From NCBI GenBank assembly GCA_944739405.2, contig OX123199.2, forward strand, positions 2,841,898 through 2,905,897: a DNA stretch of 64,000 nt, read 5' to 3'. The notes under the pieces were generated by a model that saw only the letters and a list, made by a program, of their open reading frames with translations, was not told where the DNA came from and did no database searches. A program made the position numbers and the translations under genes. Source of the DNA: Euclidia mi (Eukaryota; Arthropoda; Insecta; Lepidoptera; Erebidae). Shown here piece after piece: positions 1-12,122 of the stretch; position 1 is the stretch's first letter; every line of letters begins with the position of its first letter.

Positions 1-190
1 AACTCGTGACTACTCGCAAGGGAATCAAAACCTACGGGGTACTTATCCGTGACGTAAAAATCTTGAAATTTGGTACGAAGCAACGTCTTATCGCACAGAT
101 AAAGGATGCGGAAGGCTGAGGACCATGTACTGTGGTGCGTGTTGGGAGAGGCCTATGTCCAACAGTGGACTGCGATAGGCTGATTGTGAT
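1..190 (+). repeat. 3' tail of a lepidopteran RTE-type retroelement
   Basis: The segment from about 145 to 190 carries the 'ggagaggcctatgtcc' and 'cagtggactgcgataggctg' signature that ends many lepidopteran RTE-derived repeats, followed by a degraded GAT tail. The same signature recurs at about 63,180 and, altered, at about 32,835. The upstream part runs off the window edge, so the size of the element is unknown. Confidence 0.55.
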
Positions 191-392
191 GGAGATTTCA
201 AATAATTACATAGTCTTCAAACCTTTTTGCTAATTATTCTGTTTGACGACCAGCCAGCTCACTATGACATACGCGCTCTTTTATAACAGTAGGGACATGG
301 TGTGGACAGTATAACATACTATCACAATATAATTATGGCTATAGTTGCATTAATTGTCAACGAAAATACTATTTAACATATGCCTTTTACCT

Positions 393-773
393 ATGCCTCC
401 CGATGGAAGTTGTTTATTTCATGCAATAGCGTTCTCTATTTATAATACCAGTAATTTTGAACAAACACAAATACTAAGGACCACAATACTTGTTTATATT
501 TACAATAACTCGGACGAGTTTCATTTATATACAAGCGATGCCCGGAGAGTTCCTTTCTCTTCACGACATGAATACAAAGCTACGATGCTCCAATCCTCTA
601 GCTATGGCGGTACTGCTGAGGTGAAGGCAGCAGGATGTTTGTATCCAGCGAGGTTCGAGTGTATAAACGTAATACGGGTATTCTGAGGGGTGTATTTTGG
701 CAGAGAAGGATATGCAATAAAGCGTTTACTCCTGTCAGGCAATTTATCATCAGGTCATTATGATTTTTGTTAG
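393..773 (+). pseudogene. OTU-like cysteine protease domain, broken by one stop
   Basis: Starting at the ATG at 393, the frame shows PPDGSCLFHAIAFSIYN, the OTU nucleophile motif (D-G-x-C-L-F). About 70 residues later comes SSSYGGTAEVKAAGCLY, matching the OTU middle block. The same frame then meets TGA at 684-686 and continues to LLLSGNLSSGHYDF, which carries the expected catalytic histidine, before the TAG at 771-773. Nucleophile and histidine blocks are thus present, but an in-frame stop separates them. OTU domains remove ubiquitin and are often carried by Helitrons, Mavericks and viruses, so this is more likely transposon cargo than a host deubiquitinase. A second OTU ORF lies at 29,667-30,359. 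I am confident of the fold and unsure of the parent element. Confidence 0.6.
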
Positions 774-779
774 CCAATT

Positions 780-968
780 GTGTGCGAAGGATTTCTTAAT
801 AATACATACAATCATATTAAGGTAAGCTTGGTAAACAAAACTCTAGATTCAAAGGTTGGCCGTCCTAAACGCAATAAAAGTGGTCGTCCTAAAAAATCTA
901 AAATGTACTGCTCAGAACAAGAACGGCCAGCTGTAGCATTGCATAAATACAACAATATACGGCAGTAA
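780..968 (+). other. ORF remnant with two AT-hook-like motifs
   Basis: The frame downstream of the OTU remnant reads VGRPKRNKSGRPKKSK, two GRPK cores typical of AT-hook minor-groove binding, and ends at 968. The frame opens with GTG rather than ATG, so it is probably an internal piece of a longer decayed ORF, possibly the same gene as the OTU domain. No other domain is visible. From 969 to 1343 I see only AT-rich DNA and a degraded reverse SINE tail near 1310-1340. Confidence 0.3.
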
Positions 969-1343
969 CCTCAATAGGTAAAATTCATGTTCTCGTCTGA
1001 TTGTCGTGAGAGACTTCAATATTGATTTTAGAATGAATCCCCAAAAATGGAATTTCTACATATTTTTCATCTATAAACATGTTTCCGTTAATAAACACTA
1101 GCACAACACGAAGTAGTACAACTAAAGATAACTTTTTTTCGAACTTCAATATTCAATGTGGTACTATTCCTTCCTTTTTCAGTCACCAGCTCCACCAGGG
1201 TTTACAGGTCTGGTTCAAATTTGATACTTAATTCCATACTTTAAAATTTTCATTTCCATTTTTATGTTTTTTTTTTAATTTACATAACGTATCTCATCTT
1301 TACATACATCACGCCTTTTTATCCCCGAAGGGGTATGCAGAGC

Positions 1344-1514
1344 TGTTAACGATAATTAATTCAACTTCAGTTTATTAAACTAGTGTGAAGAATGTGGACT
1401 AAGTTGACGGAGCCCTGCTTAGCAGGGCTCCTATTTTTGGTTTAAGGGTCAAAAGAGAACCCTAACCTATCCGAGTCGGATTGCACTGAATCGGGGTGTT
1501 AACGATAATTAATT
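1344..1514. repeat. 135-bp insert between 18-bp direct repeats, with a hairpin
   Basis: The 18-mer tgttaacgataattaatt occurs at 1344-1361 and again at 1497-1514, as expected of a target-site duplication. The 135-bp insert between them contains the perfect stem ggagccctgc/gcagggctcc with a TTA loop, followed by 'tattttt'. It may be a small SINE-like or structured-RNA retrocopy. I do not recognise the family. Confidence 0.5.
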
Positions 1515-2576
1515 TCGACCTAACAATATTATGTATAATTTTCATTATTATATCAGATTTTGATTATGTCAAGAGTCTATTATGAGATGTGTTACTTATG
1601 GAAACTAATTATTATGATATATGTTGTTAAAGAAAGTCATTTTATGGCAAATAAAAGTTATCACTGTTGAGTTGTTAAGGCAAACGTTATTAGTATAAAT
1701 GATAATAGGGCAAATAAATATTATGATCGGGGATGATTATGGCAAACAATATTAGTGCAAATGAATTTATGGAAAACGAGAGAATACCATTAGCCAAGGC
1801 AATTATAATTATTAGTTTATTTAAGCGAACGATTATATAAACAGTGCACAATTTAACAATGTGTGACAATGTATAGTGAGACAGCTGAATTCAAGGAGCA
1901 ATTATTATTCATTAACAGTACTGACGGGTATATAGCACATGGGCAACATTCAATTACTACAGTGCATGCATTTTCACTGTCAATAGGTAGCTTTGTGCCC
2001 TACAAACGTCGACCCTCCCTACAATTCCTCTCAGCTTATTTTTTGTAACTAATTGTATGCTATGTGTTTTTCCTGGTTCTAAGCTACCTGTCCAACAATT
2101 TTCAGCCAAATCGGTTCAGCCGTTCTTGAGTTATAATTGGTGTAACTAACACGACTTTCTTTTATATATATATATTCAAAGTTAATACGAGAGAGTTAAT
2201 AAGAAAAGTGAGATTTTTCAGACTGTACTTCTTCAAGGAAATACATATTTAGTTGAAGAAGTAGGTAAGAAAATAGAATTATTTTTCAAATTCAAATTTC
2301 AAATTCAAATTCTTACTTTGCTCAAACATAGGTGCACAGTGACGTCAGTGTTTTACAATTAATAGTATCACTATATTTTACCTTGCGACATGCAAAAATA
2401 ATGTCGACAAAAGCAGTATTATCAAGTAAATTATAATAAACAATAAACTATTTTAAATAAAAACAATAAAATAACAATTTTCATTCAATAAATTTCAAAT
2501 ATACATGTCATGTCCTGCAATACATATTAATTACATAAATTTAAGTTTAATCATAGTGAATGTCAATATTTTATTT
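1515..2576. other. AT-rich stretch with one repeat remnant
   Basis: No coding sequence is supported. Around 2,090-2,160 the phrase 'aaatcggttcagccgttc' recurs in many lepidopteran transposon tails, so part of the stretch is old repeat. At 2,285-2,320 there is a short 'aaattcaaattc' simple repeat. Confidence 0.4.
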
Positions 2577-2891
2577 TCAAAATCCATCCTCTAGGAGTTC
2601 CCTAACAGAATAGTAGGTCTTATTAAAAAGCAGTTCCCTCAATTAAGCTTTGAAGACATTCATATCAGCAATTTCAAACAATGAGTCAGGTAAATGATTA
2701 TAGAATCTTGGGATCATGCAAAACACACTGTTATTTAGAAGCCCAGTACGGTTTGATATGCAACTTATTTTGTGCGGATGCCACTTGCCTTTTAGTTTAA
2801 CAAACATGTTATCATTACTTCTTACGAACATAACCAAATCGAATCTACTAACGTAGAAGCGGATGAAGTACAAAATTTTCAGGTGCCCCAA
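2577..2891 (-). pseudogene. C-terminus of a Jockey/CR1-like LINE ORF2
   Basis: The minus strand encodes MIPRFYNHLPDSLFEIADMN, which fits the conserved C-terminal tail of Jockey/CR1-class reverse transcriptases (a 'fy-N-LP-s' block before the final helix). An in-frame TAA follows near 2,640. The frame then continues with a plausible tail ending at TGA 2577-2579. The RT core is absent, so this is a 5'-truncated, nonsense-broken copy. Confidence 0.5.
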
Positions 2892-4020
2892 GATAAGAAT
2901 TTCTTCCTAACGTCCTCTTTTAAAATAATTTTTCGTTTTCCTTGGGATGGCTAAGCAGAACCTTAAATAAGTTACTGCACCAGGACCACACTAAGTGTCT
3001 AAGTTACTAGTTACTTATTTAAAATGGTGTAATGTCGCATTTGTTTGATAGCTTGAAAGAGAGTTGCTTTACGCACATGAGAGATAGAAGGAGATGGCGA
3101 TATATCGAAAATTGCTTAGTTGGCGATATACTTTTTCAATACTACTAAAAAAATCTTCAAATTACAATGTATGAAACAACAATGACAAGTTACATTTGGT
3201 TCACGAAGATCTTAACTTAAAGACATGGTCTTTTTTTTTGGGACAATGATTTATTTACGTACCATTTCTGTTACGCCTGTAGGTAACGTCAGTCATAGTG
3301 TACGCTCAGTTATCACTTAGAACTATACCTGACATAAAATACCTTAAATAGTTTAACGTTAATCTAGACAAGGATTTATTTTGCGGCTTACACAACTTCA
3401 CTCCTACTACTTAGTTAGCTATCTTGGTGGCCTCGTAAAGTGTGAATAAGGACCCCAAAACACTTAAATTAATATAAATTACACCAAGATGCATTCATAA
3501 TACAATCTATATCCAAATGGTTCCTTCATATCGAATTGCGTGAAACATACCTAATCAAATTATTTCATGACGTTAAAACAAAAATATAACGGGACGTGCC
3601 CTTCCGCTACCACAACATTGTAAACAGTGCCGTGCTCTAGCTGTGGCGTTACTATGACGGTACAGTGGGACTAATAATTAGATAAGGTCGATGAAATTAT
3701 CGCCCAGAGACGGCCCGATGAAACAATAAATTGGAAATTTTTCCGTGTAGTTATAGTTTAAGAATACAAAGTCTTACTACTGCATTTCATTACGTGGGTG
3801 GCATAAGTGGTGATTCAGAAAAAAATTGAAGGAAATTGTATGTTGCGCAAGGGACATCTAACAATATCTGTTTTCTTAGACATCAACAGGGATGGCCTGG
3901 TGATGTCTGAGAACACAGATAGATTCAATGAGTTTATTATAATAATTATAGACAACTCGCGAAAGTTTCAACCATTTATGGAGGAAAGCCATGTAAGCTT
4001 TAGAATTACATCTAAAAATA
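2892..4020. other. Unassigned intergenic stretch
   Basis: No domain, RNA or clear repeat boundary is recognised. The open frame at 3,807-4,118 is not supported by motifs, and its end overlaps the RTE 3' tail. Confidence 0.4.
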
Positions 4021-4133
4021 CATACATTCATAGAGTCACGCCTGTTTCCCGGAGGGGGAGGCAGAGACTACAGAACACCATTTGCAACGATCCTGACATA
4101 TCTCTCTTGCTTCATTAACTCCTATCAAATTTC

Positions 4134-6022
4134 TCATGCATGCTTTTCGGTTAAAGGTACTTCTAATCTGTCCTTTTTTAGGATGTCTCCAATTTGGTCA
4201 GAGAACGTCCGTCTAGGTCTTCCCCTTCCTCCTGTCCCATTCACACTTGACTTATATAACTTCTTCGTCAGTCTTTCGTCATCCATCCTCTCCATATGTC
4301 CAAACCATCTTAGCATACCTTTCTCAATAGTTGTCACTAAATCTTCTTTTACCCCACAACACTCTCTTATCACACAATTCTTTAATCTGTCGTTCAAAGA
4401 CACTCCACACATACTTCTCAGTGCTCTCATTTCTACGGCATTTATTCTACTTTCATGTCTATTCTGCCATACCCAACTCTCGCTACCATGCATAAGTGTA
4501 GGTACTAACACCCCTCTATGCACAGCCAAACGTGCCTTTTTGGACACGTTTTGACTGTTCATATAAGCCTTCAAAGCTCCATTCACCCCATTACCTGCAT
4601 TAATTCTTCTTTCAATATCTTCTTCATTTTTACCATTCCTTGTAAAAAGCGTACCTAAATATACAAAATCATTCACTTACACTGATGCACTTTGTCCATC
4701 GAACATAACATTACAAGCCGTATTACATTCCTCCTTTTCAAAAACCATAACTTTCGTCTTGCTCACATTCACTTTCATTCCTTTCCTCCCTAAAGCACCA
4801 TGCATGATTGCCACCATCTCCTGCAACTCCTCCGCTGAAGAAGCAAGTATTACCTGATCATCAGCATAAAGGAGGCATTTGACAAGTAACTCATTCATCC
4901 TTAATCCACAGTCACTATTTTTCAAATCTTGCAAACAACTGTCCATGAAGAGGTTGAACAACTACGGCGACGCTACACATCCCTGTCTAACACCTGTCTC
5001 GATGGTAAAACAATCCGTGTACGACGCATTTATCCTCACACAAGCTCTAGAATCTTCATAAAGGGATTTCAGAGCTCGTATGAAGCTGCTGCCCACCCCA
5101 TACATCGACAGTAGCGACCACATTTCATTCCTCACCACTTTATCGTAAGCCTTTTCCAAATCCACGAATGCGCAATATACCTTTTAACCTTTGGCCAAGA
5201 ATTTTTCGGCTATGCACCGCAAGGAAAAGACTTGATCCGTACACCACATACCCTTTCGGAATCCTGCTTGTACATCCCATATTTTCTTGTCGGTTACTTC
5301 CATAACTCTTTCAATTCAAGTACCTTTGCATACAATTTGCCAACAATGCTGAGAAAGCTAAGCCTCTATAGTTCTTGCAGTCTTGTTGCGAGCCTTTTTC
5401 CTTGTAAAGAGGCACAACCACCGCTGTGGCCACCGCGGTCATCAGATACTTGGCCGGTGCTCCAGCACAAGTTAAATAAGCGCTGCAGTTGACCAACTAT
5501 GATGCCCTGTCCAGCTTTCAGCATTTCAACTGTAATCCTATCATATCCTGCAGCCTTACCTAATTTCATACTTCCCAGCGCCTTCACAATCTCATCCACA
5601 CCAATATCGCTTTCATCATTGCTATTATTACCATTCATTTCGTCGATCGATGTCTCTATCGCCGTTCTTTCAAATAAACCTTCAAAATACTCCTTCCATC
5701 TCTTCAGCACGTATGATTCACCATTCAGTACCTTTCCATCCTTGTCTCTGATGGACGTGTATTCATAGGATGGAGTTCTTCCTCGAACTGCACGAACGGA
5801 TTTCCAGAAAAACTTTATGTTTCTCCGGAAATCTTCAGATAATCTGCTATCAAACTCATATTTCTTTTCTTCTTTTTTCCTTTTAACAATTTCTTTCACA
5901 ATTCTTTTTGACCTAACAAACTCCTTTCGTGCTTCATATATGTCATCACTCGTTGTCTTTCCCATTCTTTCATTTGCTCTGGCAGGCAACCAATATAACC
6001 AAGCTTTCTTCTTCTCTGACAC
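4134..6022 (-). pseudogene. RTE reverse transcriptase and C-terminal region, frame-broken
   Basis: Four fragments on the minus strand tile the RT. 5,366-6,022 holds the pre-RT linker and KLGKAAGYDRITVEMLKAG. 5,311-5,496 shows VVPLYKEKGSQQDCKNYRGL. 4,962-5,165 shows MDLEKAYDKVVRNEMW (motif A region) and GVRQGCVASP (motif B). 4,677-4,961 shows LLYADDQVIL, an intact catalytic YADD box. 4,134-4,676 is the thumb and C-terminal region ending in GRPRRTFSDQI, typical of RTE-family ORFs. Frameshifts and an in-frame TAA near 4,677 separate the blocks. The catalytic Asp pair survives but no full protein can be made. Confidence 0.7.
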
Positions 6023-6136
6023 TACTGATTGTACATCCTTGTCCCACCATGTATTCTTAACCTTTCGTATTTTCCTTCTCTTGATCTCACCACATACTTC
6101 AGACGCTACACATACAATCTCTTCTTTAAAAAAATG

Positions 6137-7149
6137 CTATAATTCTTCCATATCATGTATGCCATCGAACCTCTCAAATCTTGCTATCAATCTTCGCTTA
6201 TACTCATCTTTCACATCTTTTTCTTGCAGATTTTCTACTTTTATTCTTTCCAAGACCCTAATTTCATTATGTTCCCGGTGACGCCATCCTTTAAAGAGCC
6301 TACTTATGCGGTTCATCACCAAAAAGTGGTCTGTGTGGATGCCGATCCCTCGATACACCCTTGTATCTAACACATTCTTTCTTAAACCTTCATCTACATT
6401 TACAAAATCAATCATACTTCTTCTAACATTCTTAACCTCACGCGTATACATGTGTATCCTTTTGTGATCAAAAATGGTGTTTGTCACACAAAGGCTCCAC
6501 TCTAAACAAACATCAAGCAAAACTTTTCCATTTTCATTCACACTCTCATCACCAAATCCACCTAAAACCCTTTCAAATCCATCGCATTTTACTCCCACCC
6601 ATCCATAGAAATCACCTAACAAGATCAATCTTTCGTTATCCTTACATTTCCTCAAAATCGCTCTTAAGTTCTCCCAAAATTCCTGCCTTTCGTCTTGTTC
6701 TCGCTGTGACATACCCGCTACTATATTGACTGGGGCGTAAACCCCTACAATAAAGAGACGAGTAAGTCCTACTTTCATTCTCATCCACAATAGTCTAGCA
6801 TTTACACATTCAAATTCCTTAACGCACTCATTCATTCGCGCAGACAGTATTAAACCAACTCCCTTGCAGGCTCTGGTGGTATTGTCTACCCTAGACCAAT
6901 AAGCCGTGTAGCTGTCATGCTTGGTGGGGCCACAACATTTCCGTTTTGTCTCATTCACACAAAGAACATCAATCTTTCTATCTCTATCATCTGGCATACT
7001 TCATTCAATTTACCATCCATTCCTCCTCCAACATTTAATGTTGCAAACCGGCTTTCCGTAGGCCGCTTTTCGCCCTCGCGGGAAACGAGACGCAATGGGT
7101 TGCGAACCGCGTCGCCGCCGTATGGAGAAATATAATTTTCAGTTCCCAT
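6137..7149 (-). pseudogene. RTE endonuclease (EEP/APE-like) domain
   Basis: Reading on the minus strand, the N-terminal strand RFATLNVGGG lies in one frame (6,955-7,149). The rest follows in another frame (6,137-6,997): DVLCVNETKRK supplies the catalytic Glu block, LILLGDFYGWVG the GDF block (GDFN in active enzymes, here GDFY) and IGIHTDHFLV the terminal His block. The domain nicks target DNA for target-primed reverse transcription. The frame break near 6,975 and the Asn-to-Tyr change in GDFN indicate inactivation. The coding sequence continues toward lower coordinates into the RT part. Confidence 0.65.
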
Positions 7150-7354
7150 AGCGTTCCCACGAGCATTAGGGATTTAAAATGTCCGTCCCGCAGAGCCCTT
7201 TACGGGGATAAGGTGGAATCCTAGCTGTGCCCTGTGACCACCAACACATGCATCCTCCGTTTGCGACCAGCTAGCCCTCTGGCCACGAATCCCTCAGCAC
7301 GGGTCGGTTGATACCTTGGATTGGGGTTTGTTTTCGGGTATGCTCCCTGAATGT

Positions 7355-7500
7355 TGGTTTAATTTTGAGTGTTCCTTCTCCTAAACGGGTTGCCATCCAA
7401 AGCTTACGAGGCCCATCCCCCTAAAGAGAGTGGTTTAATTTCGGAGTTTTCCTTCTAGATGGGTTGCCATCCAAGGCTAACGAGGCCCATCCCCCCGAAA
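7355..7500 (-). repeat. Two tandem 5' monomers of the RTE element
   Basis: Units at 7,355-7,424 and 7,432-7,500 share 'gggttgccatccaa' and 'cgaggcccatcccc' with a few differences. They sit upstream of the endonuclease, as expected of tandem 5' UTR promoter monomers in LINEs. The 200 bases between them and the ORF carry no other recognisable signal. Confidence 0.5.
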
Positions 7501-7504
7501 ACTG

Positions 7505-7790
7505 TTAAAATAAACTGTTTTAAAAAAATGTATGGAAGTGAATGAATCAAAGGAGGGTCTAGTGAGATTTTTATTTATTTCATAACAATATACAATAATT
7601 TATTTTAGAATAATAATACGAATAAAAAATTACTAAATCTTAAAAAAACTATACAAATAAATATATACAGAACATACAAAAAAATATATACTGAACGAAA
7701 AGAAAATAATTTAGAGGACGTCATGAAATTCATCCACATCGCCGTCAACTGGAAGCGTGTCCAGAATGCTGGCAGCATTGCCAAAGGATA
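7505..7790 (-). pseudogene. C-terminal scrap of the 10-kb reverse-transcriptase family
   Basis: The minus strand over about 7,715-7,785 encodes GNAASILDTLPVDGDVDEF, closely resembling the C-terminal end of the element at 9,995-11,860. The rest (7,505-7,715) is AT-rich and would be its 3' UTR. Only a few dozen codons are left. Confidence 0.5.
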
Positions 7791-8455
7791 TATTATAATT
7801 ATCTCATTATCGTTGCAAATAGTGATCCATAGTCTCCGCCTACCCTTCGGGAAACAGGCTCACCTATCTAAATCCTAAAAATGGACACTGCTATATTTAA
7901 ATCACAAACGTACATATATATGTATGTCCGAGGGAAAGATGCAACCCCTACATTAAAGTAATTCAATTAGTCAGTAGGTAACCAGCTCAAAGTCACAATA
8001 AAGCTCTTGAGATTATAGTCTGCTCATTATGCTCGGAAGGTGCAGCAAAACCAAACTCTGAGAACTTCCAGAAGCTCATAACAATAAGCCTGATCGAAGT
8101 ACGAAGGCTTATGTCAGTGAAGTGGACCAACCCGAACGTATGTACCATCTTATTATATACTCGATGAAAGTTATTAGTTTATATTGTACACGGCATGACT
8201 TGATAATTTTCATGTTTGCACCTAAGTTTAAGGTTATTTCAGGAAATTCATACTAGCCCTACGTAACTTAGTTTATGGTTATTTTAGGGTGTTGTTGCTA
8301 AACATGAGTAATGAACGGCAATTAGTACTGATTGGTTATAGTTTTCATTTAAAAATCATACACAAATAAATCACAAACACATTTCGCATGAATATAATAA
8401 CACGATGCAAATACCATCTTTGTGTAGAGACGGAAAACTTGACATCAAACCCTAG
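7791..8455. other. Unassigned intergenic stretch
   Basis: I see a short degraded SINE tail near 7,840-7,860 ('cccttcgggaaacagg') and AT-rich sequence, but no gene. Confidence 0.35.
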
Positions 8456-8735
8456 AAGACTGCCTCGTTGGTCTCGCGGCATAAATGTGCGCGTGGGATC
8501 GGGAGGTCCCGGGTTCGATTCCTGGGTCGGGCAGTGTTATTGGGATTTTCTGTCACGAAATTCTCAGTAGCAGCACGGAGTCTGAAAATGTGCCCGGTAC
8601 GGCAATAGGCTCGCCCCTTATTACGTGGGACTAAAGTATATCTGGCGAAAAGTGGGTGTTGAAATACACCTCTGCCTGCCCCTTCGGGGATAAAAGGCGT
8701 GACGTTATGTATGGATGTATGTATAATGGCGTTAC
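8456..8735 (+). repeat. tRNA-derived SINE with RTE-like 3' tail
   Basis: The head 'tcgttggtctcgcgg' resembles a tRNA box A, and 'gggttcgattcctgg' at about 8,511 resembles box B. The body continues to 'cctgccccttcggggataaa' and a GTATGTATG tail. The 3' part is shared with the SINEs at 50,975 and 61,756. It is not a tRNA gene, because the cloverleaf 3' end is missing and the body runs on for about 200 bp. Confidence 0.65.
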
Positions 8736-9990
8736 GGCGTCGCTACATGTCTGTTTGTGACAAACGCGGTTTTATATTATTGGTTTAATAGTTTTTACAC
8801 CTACTCACTAAAACTATAGCGATGTAAGTCACGTACTTTAGTGGTTAATTTTTTTGTCCCTTAGTGGTGGCCCACTCAAATAGTGGTTACGTAATATATT
8901 TGCCTACTTCACAGTGTATACTTATAGAATATGATTATTTAAGCACTAACTTACTGTAAGCTACTTTTATAATTTATGTGTTTATTTTATCAAATCTGTG
9001 ATTTACTTCAATTATAATATTTTCATGCATAAACAGAACCTAATCTCAAAATACATAAATACTCACAAATTTTTTGCTCTACCATAGTATTTATCAAAAC
9101 TAGCAAAATAATTTACCTATTCAAAACCAGTACATATAAACCAATGAACAAAGAGTATCGAGTAAAGTAACAAGACTTCGTCCCGTACTGTGTGCAAGGA
9201 GTCAATAAGAGTATCGATTAACTCGGTATATTGATGGGCCAGTTTGCATTAATGACGGACGGTGAAAATAGAGCGAGGTAAGGCTATTTTGCGTGGAGCA
9301 AAAAGAGGTATTATTGAGTGCCTTATAGTGGTTTTGTTACACATTAGTACAATATTGTTTTGGATTTTTGAGAGTTACGTAACCGATTTTGTGTCTTTAA
9401 AGTCGAAGAGCCTGTTTTTACTAAGTAAGTCCGTGTGTTTTCTCTGCACTAAACAGGCTGCTTTGCCAGTAGTAATACAATTTATATAACGAATTGGCAC
9501 GAAAGCTTTTTATCGCTTGCTAAAATAGCGTTGGAATATAACAAATGCATTCCCTAGTATACGTTGACATGACATGACCATCCAAGACCGTGAAAAAAGA
9601 TGGTCCGGCTTAGTGAAAACAGGTTCTTAGGTTTTCTGTTTAATAATTAGCTCGCATCAAAGACTGCCTGCGGCTTCGGGAACAATAGATTCAGAATAGA
9701 ATATGCGGGCAGCATTACTCGATGTACACGTATTGATTTATTATTATAGTTTTGTATAAGCGCAGTTGTGTGAATGAGAGGAGAGATAAATAAAATGTAA
9801 ACAACAGCCAGCACTAATTGGCATGATGTGTGTAAGATGGTACAGGTCGAATTTTAGTTGTTCATTTCTCATTATGCATTAATTTGCGGCAGCAGATTTG
9901 TATGGTGTGTATATTTTCATGCTAGCATTTGCATGAGTTAGATATCGCGATTGTTTTTTTATGTCTTTTTTTTATTTTATTTAAAACGAA
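8736..9990. other. Unassigned AT-rich stretch
   Basis: No coding or repeat family is recognised. The small frame at 9,262-9,489 lacks motifs. A T-rich run at 9,954-9,985 marks the 3' end of the minus-strand element that follows. Confidence 0.4.
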
Positions 9991-9994
9991 GTTA

Positions 9995-11860
9995 ATCTAA
10001 TCTAATACAAAAACCATAAAAACAGATTTAGAAAGTGAAAATATTTACATGGTTTAGGCGTCGTAAAATGCCTCCGCATCAATGTCATCGGGTAACGTGC
10101 CCAGAAGGCTGGCAGCATCGCCACGCTGGATGGCAATGCTGAGATTCTTTGAGCAAAGAACAAACCAGCATTCTGGTCACGTAAGACGTCGATTAACCGT
10201 TTAGAAATTTCCCGGAATAGAGAACGAGCGCTCGGACCCCATGAGCCTAGCGTTTCCACCCCAAACGGCTCAAACACGTAATTACTTACTAAATAACTGT
10301 ATTTGCGCCGTTTGAGGATTTTCGCAGTTGCAGCAGCAGCGCCAGCATGGCCTCCCGTGCTTGGAACATGTGATGGCGCGAGGGTGTCTACGCAGGTTGC
10401 GTCCCACACCAAAGGCCTACCCATTTTCCAAGGCAACATTGACATACCATCAGGTCTCTTACAGTCGTCGCGTACCAAACCATTTGGTTCAAGTACAGCT
10501 GGTACGCCAGACGCGACAAGAGCACGAAGGATTATATCATTCAGATGGGCATGACGACGAATTCTACCAGCGCTGCAAGATAGCCCATGGTGTCCGAGGC
10601 TGTCGACGTCTTCTCCACAATGACATCGACGCGGTGAAACACACGGAGCACCTAAACGAAGACAAGTGGTAATATGAAATGTCTTATCGTCCAACATGGT
10701 TCCAGGGCTGGACGATGGTAGTGCCTGAAGCCATAGACCGGACCACTCTCCCACAGCCAGCAAGCGAGCACGCTCTGTAACTTTTAAGGATGTATCCAAA
10801 AGATTTTTCTTACTATGTTACAAAGCGGCGCGTCCCACTGTCTTTGGGAGAATAAGTTGGTAGGCAAATCAGTGTTTGGACAAGCCATTTCCCAGGCGTT
10901 TATAGCTTCGGTTTTGCACAACACTTCTTAGTTAACTAGTGTAGGTGATAAAATTTTCCTAGTTAACTCTTGCGTGCTATAAACCATAGACAAAAAGCCG
11001 GTAAATTGACATTGGAAATTTTGCGAACGCCAAGCCAACCCAAACGTATGGCCAAAGACGCTTGTAGCCAGGCTCGGTCGTTGAAGTCCACATTTAATAT
11101 TCCCTTTAAAGTAATTAGGATAACTTGGTCGATATGTTCTAAAAATCTTTTTCCCAAAGTTGGGCAGATCTTAAGGCATGTGTCAATTTTGGGACGAAAG
11201 ACAATATCGAATAATAGTATAAGCCGAATGAATATTAATTTTGAATAGGCGATCTGAAATTACACAAAAAATTGTATCTTTTACTCTAAGAAAGAATCGA
11301 AAGATTCTTCAAATACTGAAGAACCTAGGAGGCGAAGAGTAATTTTGATGTTTGATGCCAAAGTATTAAATTTAGATATTATCGAATGTTATTTTTGTGG
11401 AGTCTGTTGTATTTATAAACAACACACTCACTAGAATTTAGTTCCTAGCCAATAGATGCAAATTTATTTTTAATAAAAGCTATATCTTGTAATACTCTTT
11501 CTAAATCGCTTCCTAGGGTCCCGTCATCTAAAAACCATATATTAAAAAAGATTCCGACGAATTGAGAACCTCCTCCTTTTTTTTGAAGTCGGTTAAAAAT
11601 TAGGGTTTATTTGCCGAATAATGGGTTATATAGCTAAGCTAAAAATGACTGGTCCAAGAGGGTCACGTTGTTGGCATCCAACTGCAGATTCCAAAAGATT
11701 GTCCTGATACATTAATTTTGTGGGAGACCTGTAAAATTGCCAAAGAAATTTAAAAAAATTGGGGGTTTCTAATTTTGCTTGTACCAACAAAGTGTCGCGA
11801 TTGTTATGTTTGCATGTGTGTGGCATATGGGTTTCAACAGCCACGTCTCTGCATTATATT
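9995..11860 (-). pseudogene. Decayed reverse-transcriptase element with a C-terminal nuclease-like region
   Basis: Minus-strand blocks appear in order. GCQQRDPLGPVIFSLAI (about 11,626-11,680) is RT motif B. WFLDDGTLG near 11,513-11,540 is the catalytic xxDD box. DRAWLQASLAIRLGWLGVRK (10,963-11,157) follows. A C-terminal region (10,002-10,799) shows a Cys/His cluster, CHCGEDVDSLGHHGLSC, then KRPDGMSMLPWKMGRPLVWD and ATCVDT. The latter resembles a restriction-like nuclease core (P-D ... D-x-T), which is inference. The frame shifts near residue 215 of the last block, and a short foreign insert sits near 11,550-11,600. Two further scraps of the same family lie at 7,505-7,790 and 29,225-29,302. 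I cannot place the clade with certainty. Confidence 0.55.
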
Positions 11861-12122
11861 TAACGAGTGTTGTACTTTCGATCTACGCATAGGATAACAT
11901 ATTGTAAGATGAACAAACAATTGTTTTGATTCTAAGCCTCTTTATTAGTGTACATTAGTTCAGTATTTCTAGTGCAGGGATTGTTTTAATAGAAACAAAT
12001 TATTTGTATGATGATAAATTTATGTACCATTTTAATAAATTCTAGCGATAGTAGATTTCAAGAATTGTTTTGACGTTTGACAGTTAACAACATAACGTAA
12101 GCTAAAGAAAAAATCAAATCTT

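Larger units (their letters stand above)
4025..7500 (-). mobile_element. Decayed RTE-type non-LTR retrotransposon
   Basis: Reading the minus strand from about 7,500 down to 4,025 gives a 5' region with two tandem monomers, an APE-type endonuclease, an RT domain, a thumb/C-terminal region and a short 3' UTR. The 3' UTR contains 'ctccgggaaacaggcgtga' and ends in degenerate ATGTATG repeats. The order, lack of a separate ORF1 and short tail fit the RTE clade. The ORF is broken into at least five frames, so the copy is dead. Its 3' end resembles the tails of the SINEs at 8,456 and 61,756, which makes it or a relative a candidate mobilising partner. Confidence 0.7.

Noticed and set aside
8456..8570. 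tRNA gene candidates at several box A/B sequences (also 32,312; 36,445; 54,740; 61,760)
   Set aside because: Each continues into a shared SINE body and tail, and none closes a tRNA cloverleaf with an acceptor stem.
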